Notes under the pieces: generated by a model
The model's database searches: none
What the model was told of the DNA's origin: nothing
The model's input: only the letters and a program-made list of their open reading frames with translations
Assembly: GCA_963277665.1 (NCBI GenBank)
Contig: OY728136.1
Coordinates: 810,241,123 to 810,305,122, forward strand
Direction: 5' to 3'
Length of the DNA: 64,000 nucleotides
Source: Viscum album
Lineage: Eukaryota; Streptophyta; Magnoliopsida; Santalales; Viscaceae
Shown: positions 12,542-24,720 of the stretch, piece after piece
Position numbering within the stretch: position 1 is the stretch's first letter
Layout of the letters: each line of letters begins with the position of its first letter
Made by a program: the position numbers and the translations under genes

Positions 12542-14347
12542 TTTTTGATCCGGTTATACCAAATATACACAAGAGGGGGGGTGGATTGTCTCTTTTACAA
12601 TTTCTTCATGATATCATGATCATTCCTTTTAACTTTATCAGAAAGATTAATAATTGGAAAATAAATAGCAAAGGACACATGATGTATAGTGGTTTTGGGA
12701 AGATAAATCCCCTAGTACAATCCACCAATGCTCTACTCCACAAGCTTGGTGATTTTCACTATCTTGTCCTCTTATCAACATATTGTTCCACAAGTGAGTG
12801 CAGGAAGATGACACCTTTACAAGTTTAAGGCTAAACAGAGCCATATAATTCATACACCAAACCAAATATATAGCTTATTATGAGAATATGGTTACTCAAA
12901 GTAAAAGAGTATTTGTTCTTTTAAATAATTTCCAGTTGTTATTTACAATTTCAACAACACGCAATTGACAGTCAAATGATTGTTGTCTTCAAAAAAGATA
13001 TTCTTCTGGTAGAAGTAGTTCTGAGTTGATTCAGTTGTATTAGATCTTGAAATAAATTCAGAAACTTCAACAATAGTAGATCCACAAAAGATATTCGATG
13101 TAGAATCGGTGAATCTTCAATCGTGTTTCTTCTTCATCAGAAACAGAACTTAGTTGTTCTTAGTAATAACAGATCTGTAAGTCTCGATTGTCTCTGTAAA
13201 TTTTAGTAGTGATAAACTCAAGATCTTGATATATATTTTTGATGATTTTCCTCTATTTCTGTAATACAAAATAATATAGGTATATATAGAATAAAGACGA
13301 GTGTTCTCCTTTGTAAATTTAGAAAAAAAAAGTCGCCTTCTAACTCACAATATTCAAAAGTTTGAATAACAGAGTAGTTATAACATTCATTAATATTCTC
13401 TATGAAAAGCTGCTATTAAATATATCCTTTGAATCATTAATAAACAAATTTGAATTTTTCAAAGACATGCTTTAGATTTGGGCTTTTAATCTGGCTTGAA
13501 ATCAGCCTAATAATCCGCTTAAAGACTATTGCTTTATTAAAGTCACAATTTAAATATCTGACGCCAAACATAGGCTTGAACTGCATAACATACAATCTCT
13601 GAACATAAGGTTTAAAATGTAAGGTTGATGTCAAACTTAAGGTCAATTATCCATACTTTTCTCAGCTTCCAAACATAAGGTTGATCATTCAAAAAAGCAA
13701 GGTTGATGAATCATACTTTTCTCTTCAACTCTCAAATGTATGGTTGTTCAAAAAAGTAAGGTTGATGAACCATACTTTTAAGAAACAAACTTAACATCCC
13801 ATACCCACTTAATGATCTTCTTCTATACTTTTCTGATTTCCCAAACATAATGTTCCTTCCAAACGTAGGGTTATTCTTCCCAAAGTAACATTCCTTCTAA
13901 AAGTAAGGTTCCTTCCAAAAGTAAGGTTCCTTCTTTCATACTTTTCTAATAACGTATGGTTGCTTAACTATAATTTTCTAATAACCTATAAAGTAAATGA
14001 CAGATTCCATTCTTACGCTACTCTCTTCAAAGTAGGGTATGAACAGTGTTTCCAGAATACGCTCAAGTAATTTTCAAATATGTAGAGCATGAACAGTGTT
14101 TCCAGATCATGTTAAAAATGATTTCCGAATACATTGCCAAATATCCCACGTGAATTAAATTATTTAATATTATCTCAAAATAGAGAAAAAAATAACATTA
14201 ATTTCCTGAAATATACTCAAAGTAAAATTATTAGAATAACAAATAAGGATATTTATGAGCATCAAAATTATCATAAAGAGATAGAATATTGTTCTCAACA
14301 ATCTCCCCCATATAAAATTATGTACTATTGAAAACAACACTTTCTCA
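12542..14347 (-). repeat. 3' LTR of element C
   Basis: Pairs with 22148-23955 at nearly equal length (1806 and 1808 bp). Shared landmarks include ATACCAAATATA followed by a G-run, a block around 12690-12780 and the end CTTTCTCA. It contains an internal repetitive stretch of GGTTGAT/CATACTTTT units (about 13600-13790) and two copies of an 18-bp unit (13893-13932). One more GGTTGAT unit than in the other LTR is present. Confidence 0.88.
13279..13290 (-). promoter_or_regulatory. Candidate TATA box in the C LTR
   Basis: On the minus strand this reads TCTATATATACC. The same string, with its neighbours, occurs in the other LTR at about 22890-22901 although surrounding bases have diverged. Its strand and mid-LTR place suit an RNA polymerase II promoter for C. 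No start site can be shown. Confidence 0.45.
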
Positions 14348-14635
14348 AAAATACCACCCTTTTTTATGATCACAAAACACATAAAATAACCAATGAAATT
14401 AACATACAAAATTAATTACATATAGTTTAGAATTTTTGTAAAGATAAAATAAATGTGTTTATAATTTATCCCCAAAATAACATCTTAAAATTTTAAATAA
14501 TTTCTCCCCCTGATTAAAAATATTTAAAAGTTTAAAGTAAAATTTTAATTTTAGCTTTTTGTGAAAGAAAATAAAATTAATTTTAAAGAACTTAAAAATA
14601 AAATTTTATGATTATCTAAATTTCTCCCCCTTTTT
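14348..14635 (-). promoter_or_regulatory. Polypurine tract cluster of element C
   Basis: On the minus strand, AAAAAAGGGTGGTATTT lies directly before the 3' LTR (14348-14364). Two stronger tracts lie further upstream: CAGGGGGAGAAA (14501-14512) and AAAAAGGGGGAGAAA (14621-14635). Repeated PPT motifs in this position are typical of Sireviruses. The rest is AT-rich leader without a gene. Confidence 0.7.
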
Positions 14636-14867
14636 GTGATATCAAAAAGAATGATTGAATAAGATATAACACATTTCCATGTAGCACTGAAATATGTAAA
14701 TTCAATTATTAATTTTTTATCAATATTTTAATCTAGATTATGAGAATTTATAACATAGAGAGTAAAACAAATAGATAACACACAAATATTAAAAAAAATT
14801 CATTGAAAATATTTTAAAAATGCAGTAACTGCAACAACATGAATCAAGGTTGGGTTAAGGGTAGGTT
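14636..14867 (-). other. AT-rich spacer before the C third ORF end
   Basis: No coding signal. Together with the PPT cluster it forms the untranslated 3' part of element C between its last open frame and the LTR. Confidence 0.5.
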
Positions 14868-17014
14868 TCATCTCCATTGAACTGTAGACTTGATCTTCGT
14901 TAACTGAGTTCTTAATATTCTCATCAATCCATCTCCCAAATGGATTATGAGATCTCGGTTTTCTTGAGTCAGATGAAGATCTTCAATCAGATTGACTCTG
15001 AAGAACTCATGAAGCCTCTCTTCCTTGTCCATAAACAGAGTTAACTTGTCTATGAACTGATTCAGCAAAGCTCTAATACCTGGTTCACTGAAAGTCAAAT
15101 GGTCTACCAAAGACTTCTGATTGTCCAATAACATTATTAAAGGAGCACTATTGCATTGAAGGTCCCACAATTTGTCATTCATATTGCTCATAGCTGCTGT
15201 AATGGCCTGAAATCTTCTGATCAGATCGGGTAAAGTAACTGATGTACTGGCTTCACTATTTCTGACAACTGTGAATTGTTGCTCCATGAAAGTTTTAAAT
15301 TATATTAAATCTATCTTCATCACCATTTCAGATTTTATATTTTCAACTAAAACCATCATTTCCTTCTTGAAATTTTCTACTTCTTGCTTAGAAATAGAAC
15401 TGGCTTTCAGGTTCTGAAACTTCTGCCTCCCCTTTTCTAATGCACTTCGCAAAGATACATTTTCAGCTTGAACTTTATTAAAATTTCTAATAAAATACTC
15501 CACATTATCATTATCAAAATTAGAGGCACCTTATGCTTGATTCTATGTTTCATCTTCTTTGAGATGTAACAGTACAAAGGGCAAGTGATCAGCATCTGAT
15601 TTCTCTTCATCCCCTCCTTGTACTAGGTTTCCACATATTTTTCCTCAGAGTCCTTCCTTGAATCATCCATAGAAAAATCTTCATTTAATACTTTAGTATT
15701 AATCTAAAAAGGGTTATTTGTTTGATAAATATGAACTTGTTCTCACTCCTCCTGAGCATCTTCTTTATTGATCTCTTCAAAGACAGGTTCCTCCAAAACT
15801 CGTTCCTCTTGATCAATTTCCTTTTGAAGATTAATTCAAGGTGGATCCTCTGCCTCTACTTCTAGTTATGCCTTTATTTCTATCTAAGGTGTAATTTTAA
15901 GTTCTACTTGAGGAGTCACCTCTATCTAAGAAACTTTTTATTGTGAAATGTCTTGTACTACAGATTCTCTAATAAATATGTAGCTCAGAAGTGGTTCAGT
16001 TTCATTTGCATTTTATTGAGTAGGCTCCTCTCCAACTTGAGCCACTCTATGCCTTTTTCTTTTAAGAACTTCTTGACTTTCCTCATCTACATGTGTATCA
16101 ATAGTTTCAAATTTGATTCTCCTTGAAACTCTTCTTACTCTCAATTCAACTTGTTCTTCTTTTGACTTTGCAGGTTGTGATTGAGCACTCTCTTCATCTT
16201 CGTCTTCTCCTACAAAAATAATCTTGACTTTGATTGTGCTCTAGAAATAACAAATCTTTATCGATGTTCCTGAATTTAACATGTTGTTGTGGTGGAATAT
16301 CACTCGAGCACCCACCAGCCTTATCATGTCTCTCTTAAACAAAATCTTTGAAATGAATCTTCCAAAGGGATAGAAGTTCATTATCGCTTCTGGTTGGAAA
16401 CAATAACTGAGATATCTCAACATATATATCAAAAAGTTTAACTTGATATCACTCATCAAGATAAACATGATATAAATGTCAGGGTATAAAATTTTCTCCA
16501 TTTCTGACATACGAGGTGCAATATATGTTTTCACAAACTTTACTAAAATCTTTTGATCTAGCTCCAGATATTTCACTAGCATCTTCCATACATTAGTTGA
16601 TCCAAACAAAAAACACATAATATCCTCTGAACTATGTACAATATCACCTATATTATTCAAATCAAAGTAAAAAACCCCCTCATGAGGGCAATTAATAATT
16701 CGAGCAATTTCCATAGAGGAAATCAAAAAGTATCTATCCTTGATATTTTCTATCATAGTATCTTCCTCCTTTCCCATGCTAAACTAAATAGATTTAAAGA
16801 AATGATGAAGTTATATCTCATATAGAAACTTCATATTCTCTCTATTAAATGTTTGTTTGAGGTTCTAAAAAGCTAGATCTTGTCGTAACATCAGATCTAT
16901 TTGATATATCCATTCTAAATAAATTATATTTCCTTGAAGAATTTTCCTTCCTGCCGTGCGCTGATGCTTAGTAGTTATGGTGTCTGGATCATCGATCCTC
17001 TTGGTCTTTTCCAT
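14868..17014 (-). pseudogene. Third (env-like position) ORF of element C
   Basis: A separate coding region downstream of pol, in sense orientation, starting with an ATG at 17014 about 300 bases after the pol end. The first part reads MEKTKRIDDPDTITTKHQRT and soon meets stops. A 178-codon stretch at 16241-16777 is open and contains INCPHEGVFYFDLNNIGDIV. A middle part (about 15504-16240) is glutamate- and lysine-rich and broken. The end is open in two pieces: 15300-15503, rich in leucine, glutamate and lysine with coiled-coil spacing, and 14868-15287 (139 codons). Sireviruses of the SIRE/Maximus branch are known to carry an extra, so-called env-like, ORF here, often with a C-terminal coiled coil. 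I see no clear signal peptide or membrane span, so an envelope role is not supported by this sequence; function is unknown. Confidence 0.65.
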
Positions 17015-17317
17015 TTCTGATGTAGATCTCTAAAGATTAGAAAGGTTAGGGTTTTGAAGGTTCAGGTGCAAGTAGAGAAGATCGGTAAAAGGTTTTCTAG
17101 GTTTCTAAGGGTTTTTAGAAAATAAACGAGTTTGGAATGGAAAACGGTTTCTAAAAGCCTTGATTCCCATGTCATTACTTATATAGTAATTATTATAAAT
17201 TTAAAAGTAAAAAATTACACGTCAAAAGTTTGGAGCAGAACTAATGAAGTTTTTAAATTAAACAAGTAGTAAATAAAATAAGAAAGAAAAGAAAAAAAAT
17301 AATTTAAAAATAAATAA
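17015..17317 (-). other. Spacer between pol and third ORF of element C
   Basis: About 300 bases, AT-rich, with no coding signal. Such a gap argues that the third ORF was expressed separately from pol, for example from a spliced or internal transcript; this is inference. Confidence 0.5.
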
Positions 17318-20300
17318 ACCTAGCTCCTCCTTAATAAAATCAAACCTTGCAGTGGGAAGTGATTTAGTAAAAATATAATCTAATTGAATTTCAGTTCTTA
17401 TAAACTCTAAGAATATATCCTTTTAAAAAACATGATCTCTTGGAAAGTGATGTCTGATATCAATATACTTATTTCTATAATGATTAATAGGATTTTTTGA
17501 AATATTTATAGCACTTGTATTATCAAATAAAATAAGTGTATTATTAAAATTTACTCCAAAGTCCATACGAGTGTTGTTAATCCACAAAAATTGTGCACAA
17601 AAACTGTCACAGATACATATTCTACCTTGGCTGTTGATAGGGAAACTGAGTGTTGTTTCTTACTAGATCATGCCACTCATTGTTTTCCTAAAAAGTGATA
17701 AGTCCTTGAGGTCATTTATATATCTAATCTACAACTTCAAAATTATGCATTTGAATATGAAATTAAATTATAATAAGAGTTTTTTGGATAGAGAAGATAT
17801 TGAAAAAAATATCCCTTTAAATATGTAAAAATTATTTTGATAGCACTTAAGTGAGATTTTTTTGGATCAGATTGAAATATAGCACAGAGACATACTGAAT
17901 ACATTATATCTGGCCTTCTTGTAGTAAGATATAATATGATACCAATCATACCTCTATATAAATTGTTGTCAATTTATTTTCCGGTTTCATCCAAATCAAG
18001 TTTTATATTAGTACACATATGAGTTGAATATGTATTATTATTTTCAAGTCCAAATATCTTTAGTAAATCAGTAATGTATTTTATTTTATTTAAAACATTT
18101 CTAAAATATTTTTGATAAATTTGAAGTTATAAAATTAAATTTAATTATCCCATCATTCTCATTTCAATTCCTTTTGCATTAAATTTGAAAAATCATGACA
18201 ATGTTTTGAATTTGTTGATTCCAAAATTACATCATCAACATAAATTTGAACCAATAAAACATTAGAATCTTCAGTTTTCTTAATTTTTTTTGTATATTAC
18301 ATTGCAACAATAAAACCATTTTTTAAAAGAAAAGAACTTAATATTTCATACCAAGCTCTAGGTGATTGTTTAAAGCCATACAAATCTTTAGTAAGTTTAA
18401 AAACAGAATCTAGTTTTTGAGAATTTTTAAAACCAAGAGGTTTCTCAACATAAACTTCCTTCATTAAATAACCATTTAAAAAGGTAGACTTAACATCTAT
18501 CTCAAATAATTTAAAGTTCATATGAGATGCTTAGGCTAAAAAGATCCTAATAGATTCTAATCTAGCTACAGGTGAAAAGGTCTCTTCATAGTCTATACCT
18601 TCTTCCTGATTATAACCCTTAGATACTAGTTTTTAATTATTTCTAGTTATTATTCCTTGATCATCTTGTTTATTTCTAAAGACCTATTTGGTTCCTATAA
18701 CTGGATAGTTCTGAGGTCTTTCAACTAAATTCCAAACTTCATTTCTCTTGAACTAGTTTAGTTCTTCTTGAATTGATATCATCCAACTTTCATCAACTAA
18801 GGCTTCTTCTAATGTCTTAGGTTCTAATTGGGATAGAAAGCAAAAGAATTCAACAAGATTTCTTACATTTAATTTTTTTTATTCCTGTGTATAGGTCTCC
18901 TATAATAGTTTCTAAAGGGTGATTATTTAGGGTTCTAGACTGTATAAGGTAGTACACTATTAGGTTCTTCAATTTCATGTCCTTATGAATTGGACTGAAT
19001 TTCATTTATATCTTTTTCAAAATCATCTTTCAAGTTTTCAAGTCTCATGTTATCATTAGAGTCAGATTCATCAATTTGGTATTTTATTTTCTCAAAGGGA
19101 TCAGATTCATCAAATTTCACATGAACTGATTCTTCAATAATCCTTGAATTTTTATTTAAAAATTTATAAGATTTATAAGTAACAAAATTTACTAAGAAAA
19201 TTCCTTCATTATATTTTGGATCAAACTTACCAAGATTTTCCTTGGTGTTTAAGGTGTAAACCTTGTATCTAAAAACTTTAAAGTAATTTAATTTAGGTTT
19301 TTTTTATTCTAGAGTTCATAGGTTGTCTTTTTGAAAAATGATCTGATTAAAACTCTATTCATTATATAACAGGTTGTGGTTACAGCTTCTGCCAAAAAAT
19401 AGGTAGAAAAACTGTATTCATTTAGCATAGTCCTATCCATTTCTTAAATTTTCCTATTTCTTCTTTCAACAATTCCATTTTGTTGATGTGTTCTTGGTGC
19501 AGAGAAGGCGTGTTTAATACCCATATTTGAGAAAAAGGAATTAAATTCCAGATTCTCAAATTCTCCACCATTATCACTTCTTAATGAAATTATTTTAAAA
19601 ACCTTTTCATTTTGAACAACTTTTCAAAAACTTTCAAATATAGTAAAAGTTTTTTTTATATTTTAGAAAATAAATCCATGTAAATCTAGAATAGTCATCA
19701 ACTAAAACATATACATATAATATACCAGCCAAGATTTCTACCCTTGAAGGTCCAAACAGATCCATATGGATAAGTTCTAGAGGTTTAGATGTAGAAACTT
19801 TATTAACAGATTTGAAGGATGATTTGTGATGCTTTTCAATTTAACATGTATCACAGAATCTATCACTTTCAAATTTGAGACTAGGAAAATAAAAAACTAG
19901 CTATTTCTTAGATAACTTATTTAAAGTATATATATTGTGATGTACAAGTATTCTATTCCAGATCCAATATTCATTTATCTTAGTAGTTAAGAATTTTAAT
20001 TTTTTTACACAGGGAATTTAAATCCAGGGTATAAACATTATTAATTCAGGGTGATCCAAATTTAAGCAATTTATCTTTGAAAGCAAAACAAAAATTGTTA
20101 GAAAAATCAACAGCATAACCATCATCACAAATTTGAGATATACTTATCAGGTTGTGTTTCAATTCTCGTACATAGAGTACTGTATTGATTGAGATAACTT
20201 CTAGATCTCCAACTATTCCAATGCGAATAATCTTTCCTTTGGCATTGTCACGAAATGTGACTAGACCTCCATCCTTTTAAGTTAGAGTTATGAAATTTGA

Positions 20301-20345
20301 AGAGTTTCCACTAATATTCCTGGTGAATCCAATGCCCATGTACCA
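17318..20345 (-). pseudogene. Element C pol: protease, integrase, RT, RNaseH (Ty1/copia)
   Basis: In element order: a protease relic at about 20345-20080, whose active site keeps Asp-Ser (20324-20329) and then loses frame; the pre-integrase zinc region near 19900-19980; the integrase core with IHMDLFGPSR near 19760, SDNGGEFENLEF near 19570 and the glutamate of NGIVERRNR near 19455, giving the D,D-35-E set; RT with FEIDVKSTFLNGYL (open 18521-18297), DLYGFKQSPRAWYE and an intact YVDD at 18231-18242; and RNaseH with RRPDIMYSVCLC (open 17949-17743) and SLSTAKVEY. It ends SLPTARFDFIKEELG at about 17318-17369. The order integrase-RT is diagnostic for Ty1/copia. Many stops and shifts, above all in 18520-19300, make it non-functional. 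Confidence 0.85.
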
Positions 20346-20549
20346 TATTTTAGTTTGGATTCTCTGACTTTCTTCTTGAAATGTCATTTAAACAAGGATT
20401 TTATTGGTACCCATATTCTATTGGGCCTAGTAGTGTTACCTAGAAAAGACCTGGGAATCCATAATTGCTTTGTTTTTCTATAATCAATAGAATCATATAA
20501 ACTACTTGCAACAAAGGATTTCTTAATCTCACTTATTTGTAGTTTCCTT

Positions 20550-22065
20550 AAATAATAGTTTTTAGATATGTGTTCTCTTGTTCCACAAAAATTACAGATT
20601 ACTTGTTTAGTACTAGGAACAAAGTAATTTTTATATAGTTTAGGGTTTTCACCTTTACAACCTATTCCAAATCTTTCCTTTTTAATAACATTCTTCCAAG
20701 TATTTCTTTTAGAGTATTTTATCCTTTTGTAAAAATAAGACCTTCAATTTTGTATATTTCTACTTCTGTTTGTAGTGTTTTTATTTTAGAATCATGATCT
20801 ATATGGTTTGTGTTAATTAAGTTATACTTTTCCAGTAATTCTTGATGTTTTTTTAGCAGAGTATCTCTATCTCCTAAAATAGAATTATGAATATTCTTTA
20901 AAGATTTGTGTTTCTTTAATAAAGAATCATATTTATTTTCAAGAATATTGCAGTAAGATGCAAGTTTATCATTTGAGAAACTTGAATTAGAGTTATATGA
21001 GTAATAGGATTGTACCTCATCAGTTTCTGTTATAAAGAACATATTGGATTTCAGGTTTGATTTCTATTTTTCTGAATCAGACTATGATGAGTTGCTGGAG
21101 TCTTTAGATACACTCCAAGTAGATTTCATTGTCTTTTTCTCTTTTTTCTCATAATCATTTCTCTTAAAGAATTTATTCTTCTTGTCTTCCTTTAATTGCA
21201 AACAATCAGGTCTGATATGACCAAGTTTCTTGCATTTATAACATCTAAATTCCTTCTCATCCTTTTTAAAAGACTTTTCAAAACCTTTTATCTTTTGATA
21301 AAACTTACTGAATTTTCTAGTTATCTGAACCAGTTCCACATTTGAATTGGATGAATCGGAACTTTCTGATTTCACCTTTATTTTCTTTTTCCTCAGCTTT
21401 CTTCTTTTTCTTTCAGATGAAACCTTTATGGTAGTGTATTATCACTTGATCATAACCTTATACTCATTTGCTTCATCGTACATCTCAACCTCATAAATCA
21501 TTATATTTCCAATTAACTCTATCATTGTTAAATCTTTTACAGGTGCAGATTGTCTGATACCAGCAGAAATTACTTTCCATATTGATGGTAGTACTCTTAA
21601 TACTTTCAAAGCTTGATCATCTTGTTTAAACGAATCTCCCAAAGCAGTGATATTGTTGACAAAATCTATGAACCTTACATTCATCTGGGTTATTCTTTCT
21701 CCTTAAAACATCCTGAATGTATCAAATTTTAGTTTAGCAGTAGCATACCTCATTTGTCTGACATTGCCAGTTACTTAATAAGCAACTACAATAGTATGCC
21801 TCATTTCATATGATGTTGGGCACTGAGATACTATGTTAAATTCATCTGGTCCAAGACCACAGATGATGTCATTCATGGATTTTGAGTTTATGTTGTACTC
21901 TGCTTCTATATTAGCACTCCATGTTTTAGGTTTCTCTAGAATCACATAGGGAGTTAGAACTTTCAAGTAGACTCTATATCCAAGGTTAATTAAATAAATG
22001 ATCATCCTTGATTTCCAACATCCATAATTTTAACCGTTGAAGTAGGGAGCTCGAACCATTGACAT
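20550..22065 (-). pseudogene. Element C gag (Sirevirus type)
   Basis: Starts with ATG at 22065, 69 bases after the PBS, reading MSMVRAPYFNG, a typical copia gag opening. Open pieces at 22005-21775 and 21684-21442 hold the capsid-like part with MNVRFIDFVNNITALGD. A perfect zinc knuckle, CYKCKKLGHIRPDC, lies at 21202-21243 within an open stretch (21375-21082). It is followed by an open 107-codon region (21042-20719) with strong coiled-coil character, rich in LLKKH and LEKY repeats. A second knuckle near 20555-20603 reads CNFCGTREHISKNY and has lost its last cysteine. Knuckle, long coiled coil, second knuckle is the Sirevirus gag plan. In life it packages element RNA in virus-like particles. Stops between the pieces show decay. 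Confidence 0.85.
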
Positions 22066-22133
22066 GCCCTCTCATATATCAACCATTATGCTGATATATA
22101 ATCCAAAAACGTTTAGATTGTTATAAAGCTCCA

Positions 22134-22145
22134 CCTATGATACCA
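22134..22145 (-). promoter_or_regulatory. Primer-binding site of element C
   Basis: On the minus strand it reads TGGTATCATAGG, a match to the initiator-methionine tRNA type, two bases inside the 5' LTR edge at 22148. Confidence 0.8.
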
Positions 22146-22147
22146 AT

Positions 22148-23955
22148 TGTTGTATCGGGTAATACCAAATATATACAAGAGGGGGGGGGGGTGAATTGTG
22201 TCTTTTACAATTTCTTTACGAGATCATGATCAATCCTTTTAAATTTATTAGAAAGATTAAGTAGTGGAAAATAAATAGAAAAAGACACACGATGTATAGT
22301 GGTTCGGGGAACAGAAGGCCCCTAGTCCACTCCACCTACGCTCTACTCCACAAGCTTGGTGATTTTCATTATCTGGTCCTGTTATCAACGGACCATTCCA
22401 CAACTGAGTGCAACCAGTTGACACCTTTACAAGTTTAAGGCTAAAAAGAGCCTTCTAGTTCATACAAAGAACCAAATATACAGCTTAGTTTGAGAATCCG
22501 GTTACTCAAATTAAAATAGTATTTATTCTTTGAAATACTTTCCAGTTGTTCTCTACAATTGCAACGACACACAATTTACAGTCGAAAGATCATTGTCTTC
22601 AGAAAATATGTTCTTTAAGTAGAAGTATTTCTAAGCTGATCTAGTTGTAGTAGATCTTGAAATAAATTCAAAAACTTCAACAATAGTAGATCCACAAAAG
22701 ATATTCGATATAGAATCGGTGAATCTTCTATCATGTTTCTTCTTCATCAGAAAACAAAACTTTTTTGTTCTTCGTAACAACATATCTATAATTCTCGATT
22801 GTCTCTGTAAATTATAGCAGTGAAAAACTCAAGAGCTTGATATATATTTTCGATGATTTTACTCTATTTCTGTAATAAAAAATAATACAGGTATATATAG
22901 AATAAATACGAGTGTTCTCCTTTGTAAATTTAGATCCACAAAATTCACCTTCTGACTCGCAATATTCAAAAGTTTGAAGAGTAGAGCAGTTATAACATTT
23001 CTTAATATTCTCCATGAAAATATTCTATTAAATCAATCATTTGAATCATTAATAAATTTATTTGAATTCATCAAAGAGATTATTTAGATTCGGGATTTTA
23101 ATTTGGCTTGAAATCATCCTAATAATCTGCTTAAAGACCATTACTTTATTAAAGTTGTAATTTAAATATCCGACGCCAAACCTAGGGTTGAACTGCATAA
23201 CATACAATCTCTGAATTCAAGGTTTATAACATAAGGTTGATCTCAAATGTAAGGTTAATGATCTATATTTTTCTCAACTTCCAAACGTATGGTTGATCAT
23301 TCACAAAATTAAGGTTGATGAACCATACTTTTAAGAAACAAACTTAACGTCCCATACTCACATAATGATCTTCTTCCATACTTTTCTGATTTCAAAAACA
23401 TAATGTTCCTTCCAAATGTAGGGTTATTCTTCCAAAATTAATGTTCCTTCCAAATGTAACGTTCTTTCAAAAAGTAAGGTTCCTTCCAAAAGTAAGGTTC
23501 CTTCCAAAAGTAAGGTTCCTTCCAAAAGTAAGGTTCCTTCTTTCATAATTTTCTGATAATGTATGGTTGTTTAACCATACTTTTCTAATAACCTATAAAT
23601 TAAATGACAGATTCCATCCTTACGCTATGCTCTTTAATGTAGGGTATGAATAGTGTTTCTAGAACATGCTCAAGTAATTTCTGAATATGTAGAGCATGAA
23701 CAGTGTTTCCAAAACACACTAAAAATGATTTTTGAATACTTTACCTTATATTACACGAGAATTAAATGCTTTAATATTATCTCAAAAATAGAGAAATAAA
23801 TAATATTAATTTCCAAAAATATACTCAAAGTAAAATTATTAGAATAAAAAATAAGGAAATTTGTGAGCATCAAAATCATCATAAAGAGATAGAGTATTGT
23901 TCTCAAAAATCTCTCTCATATAAAATTATGTACTGTTGAAAACAACACTTTCTCA
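22148..23955 (-). repeat. 5' LTR of element C
   Basis: Partner of 12542-14347. It starts TGTTGTATCGGG and ends TTTCTCA on the plus strand. The G-run near 22179 is longer than in the partner. The GGTTGAT section is one unit shorter, whereas the 18-bp unit array is longer (four against two). The TATATATACC candidate promoter sits at 22890-22901. No gene. Confidence 0.88.
23464..23538. repeat. 18-bp tandem repeat in the C 5' LTR
   Basis: About four contiguous copies of CCTTCCAAAAGTAAGGTT, with more degenerate copies just upstream. The partner LTR has two (13893-13932), so copy number changed after insertion or differed between templates. Confidence 0.85.
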
Positions 23956-24720
23956 ATAGGTTCAAATTATGATATTACTCATATAATCGAATAGAACCAT
24001 CCTTTTTCTTAGCAAAGAGCAAAGGGGATTACCTAGGCGATACACTAGGGTGAACAAAACCCTTTTACAATAGGTAATACAACTGAATCTTGAGCTCTTT
24101 TAGCTTAGTTGGTGTCATACAATAAGAAGGTATTGACGTCTAATTCATTCTCGGCACAAAGTCAACCATTAACTCTACCTCTCTCTCTAAAGGAATAATT
24201 GATAAATTATCTGGAAAAATATCAGGAAAGACTCGAACAAAAAAGGTAATATCATCAATAGAATAAATTTAATGAGGATCAAATTCAAAATAAACCAACA
24301 AAATCTGTAGCTTTGGGTGGGAAGGTCTGGAATGAACAGACCTCCCACTCCACCTAAAACAAACAAGAGCTCCCATTGACATCAATAAATGAGACACACC
24401 AATGATAACAATAAAAACTAGCTTGATTAGAAACAATCCAATCCATAACAATAATGAAATCAAACATATCCATATCAAGAACGATAAAATCCTAGACCAA
24501 ATCTATATCTTCTATTGTTATCAAACAAAGAAACCTAAACCCTTACTCTTTCTACTTTCCAAGAGGTGTCACTAACTCCATTTTAATGTACATAAGTTCT
24601 GTTGGAAGTTTAAGCATATAAAAAACATGCATATATGAATGAGTGAGAGGCACCAGTATCAAACAAAGCAATTCCTACTGAAGATGAAATAAGGATAATA
24701 CCTCTCACTGTTACCAGACC
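23956..24720 (-). pseudogene. Element B protease and N-terminal RT
   Basis: Reads leftwards from gag. The aspartic protease site ALFDTGASHSFI is intact, its DTGA codons at 24649-24660. The rest of the protease contains stops. The RT start follows with REVELMVDFVPRMN and SYCMTPTKLKELKIQL near 24180-24060, then FAKKKDGSIRLYE just before the C insertion. The frame resumes at 12541. Protease directly upstream of RT is the gypsy order. The product would mature the polyprotein and begin reverse transcription. Confidence 0.82.

Larger units (their letters stand above)
12542..23955 (-). mobile_element. Element C: Sirevirus-like Ty1/copia retrotransposon
   Basis: About 11.4 kb, minus strand, inside the RT of element B. 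B's RT frame stops near 23959 at LNL and continues at 12541 with the next residues of the same conserved RT segment, so C interrupted a single gene. LTRs of about 1.81 kb lie at both ends. The layout in element order is PBS, gag with zinc knuckle, protease, integrase, RT, RNaseH, then a third open region and several polypurine tracts. Integrase before RT marks Ty1/copia. The gag coiled coil, the pol end SLPTARFDFIKEELG and the third ORF point to the Sirevirus (SIRE/Maximus) group. Termini are uncertain by 2 to 3 bases: flanks TTGGTTA (left) and TAGGTTC (right) look like a decayed duplication. In a 140-bp LTR sample I count 19 mismatches. Confidence 0.88.

Noticed and set aside
14868..17014. 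Envelope glycoprotein call for the third ORF of C
   Set aside because: No signal peptide, membrane span or fusion-like segment can be seen; only the position matches env-like ORFs.
23464..23538. Short regular repeats resembling a CRISPR array
   Set aside because: The 18-bp units are contiguous without spacers and sit in an LTR of a plant retrotransposon.
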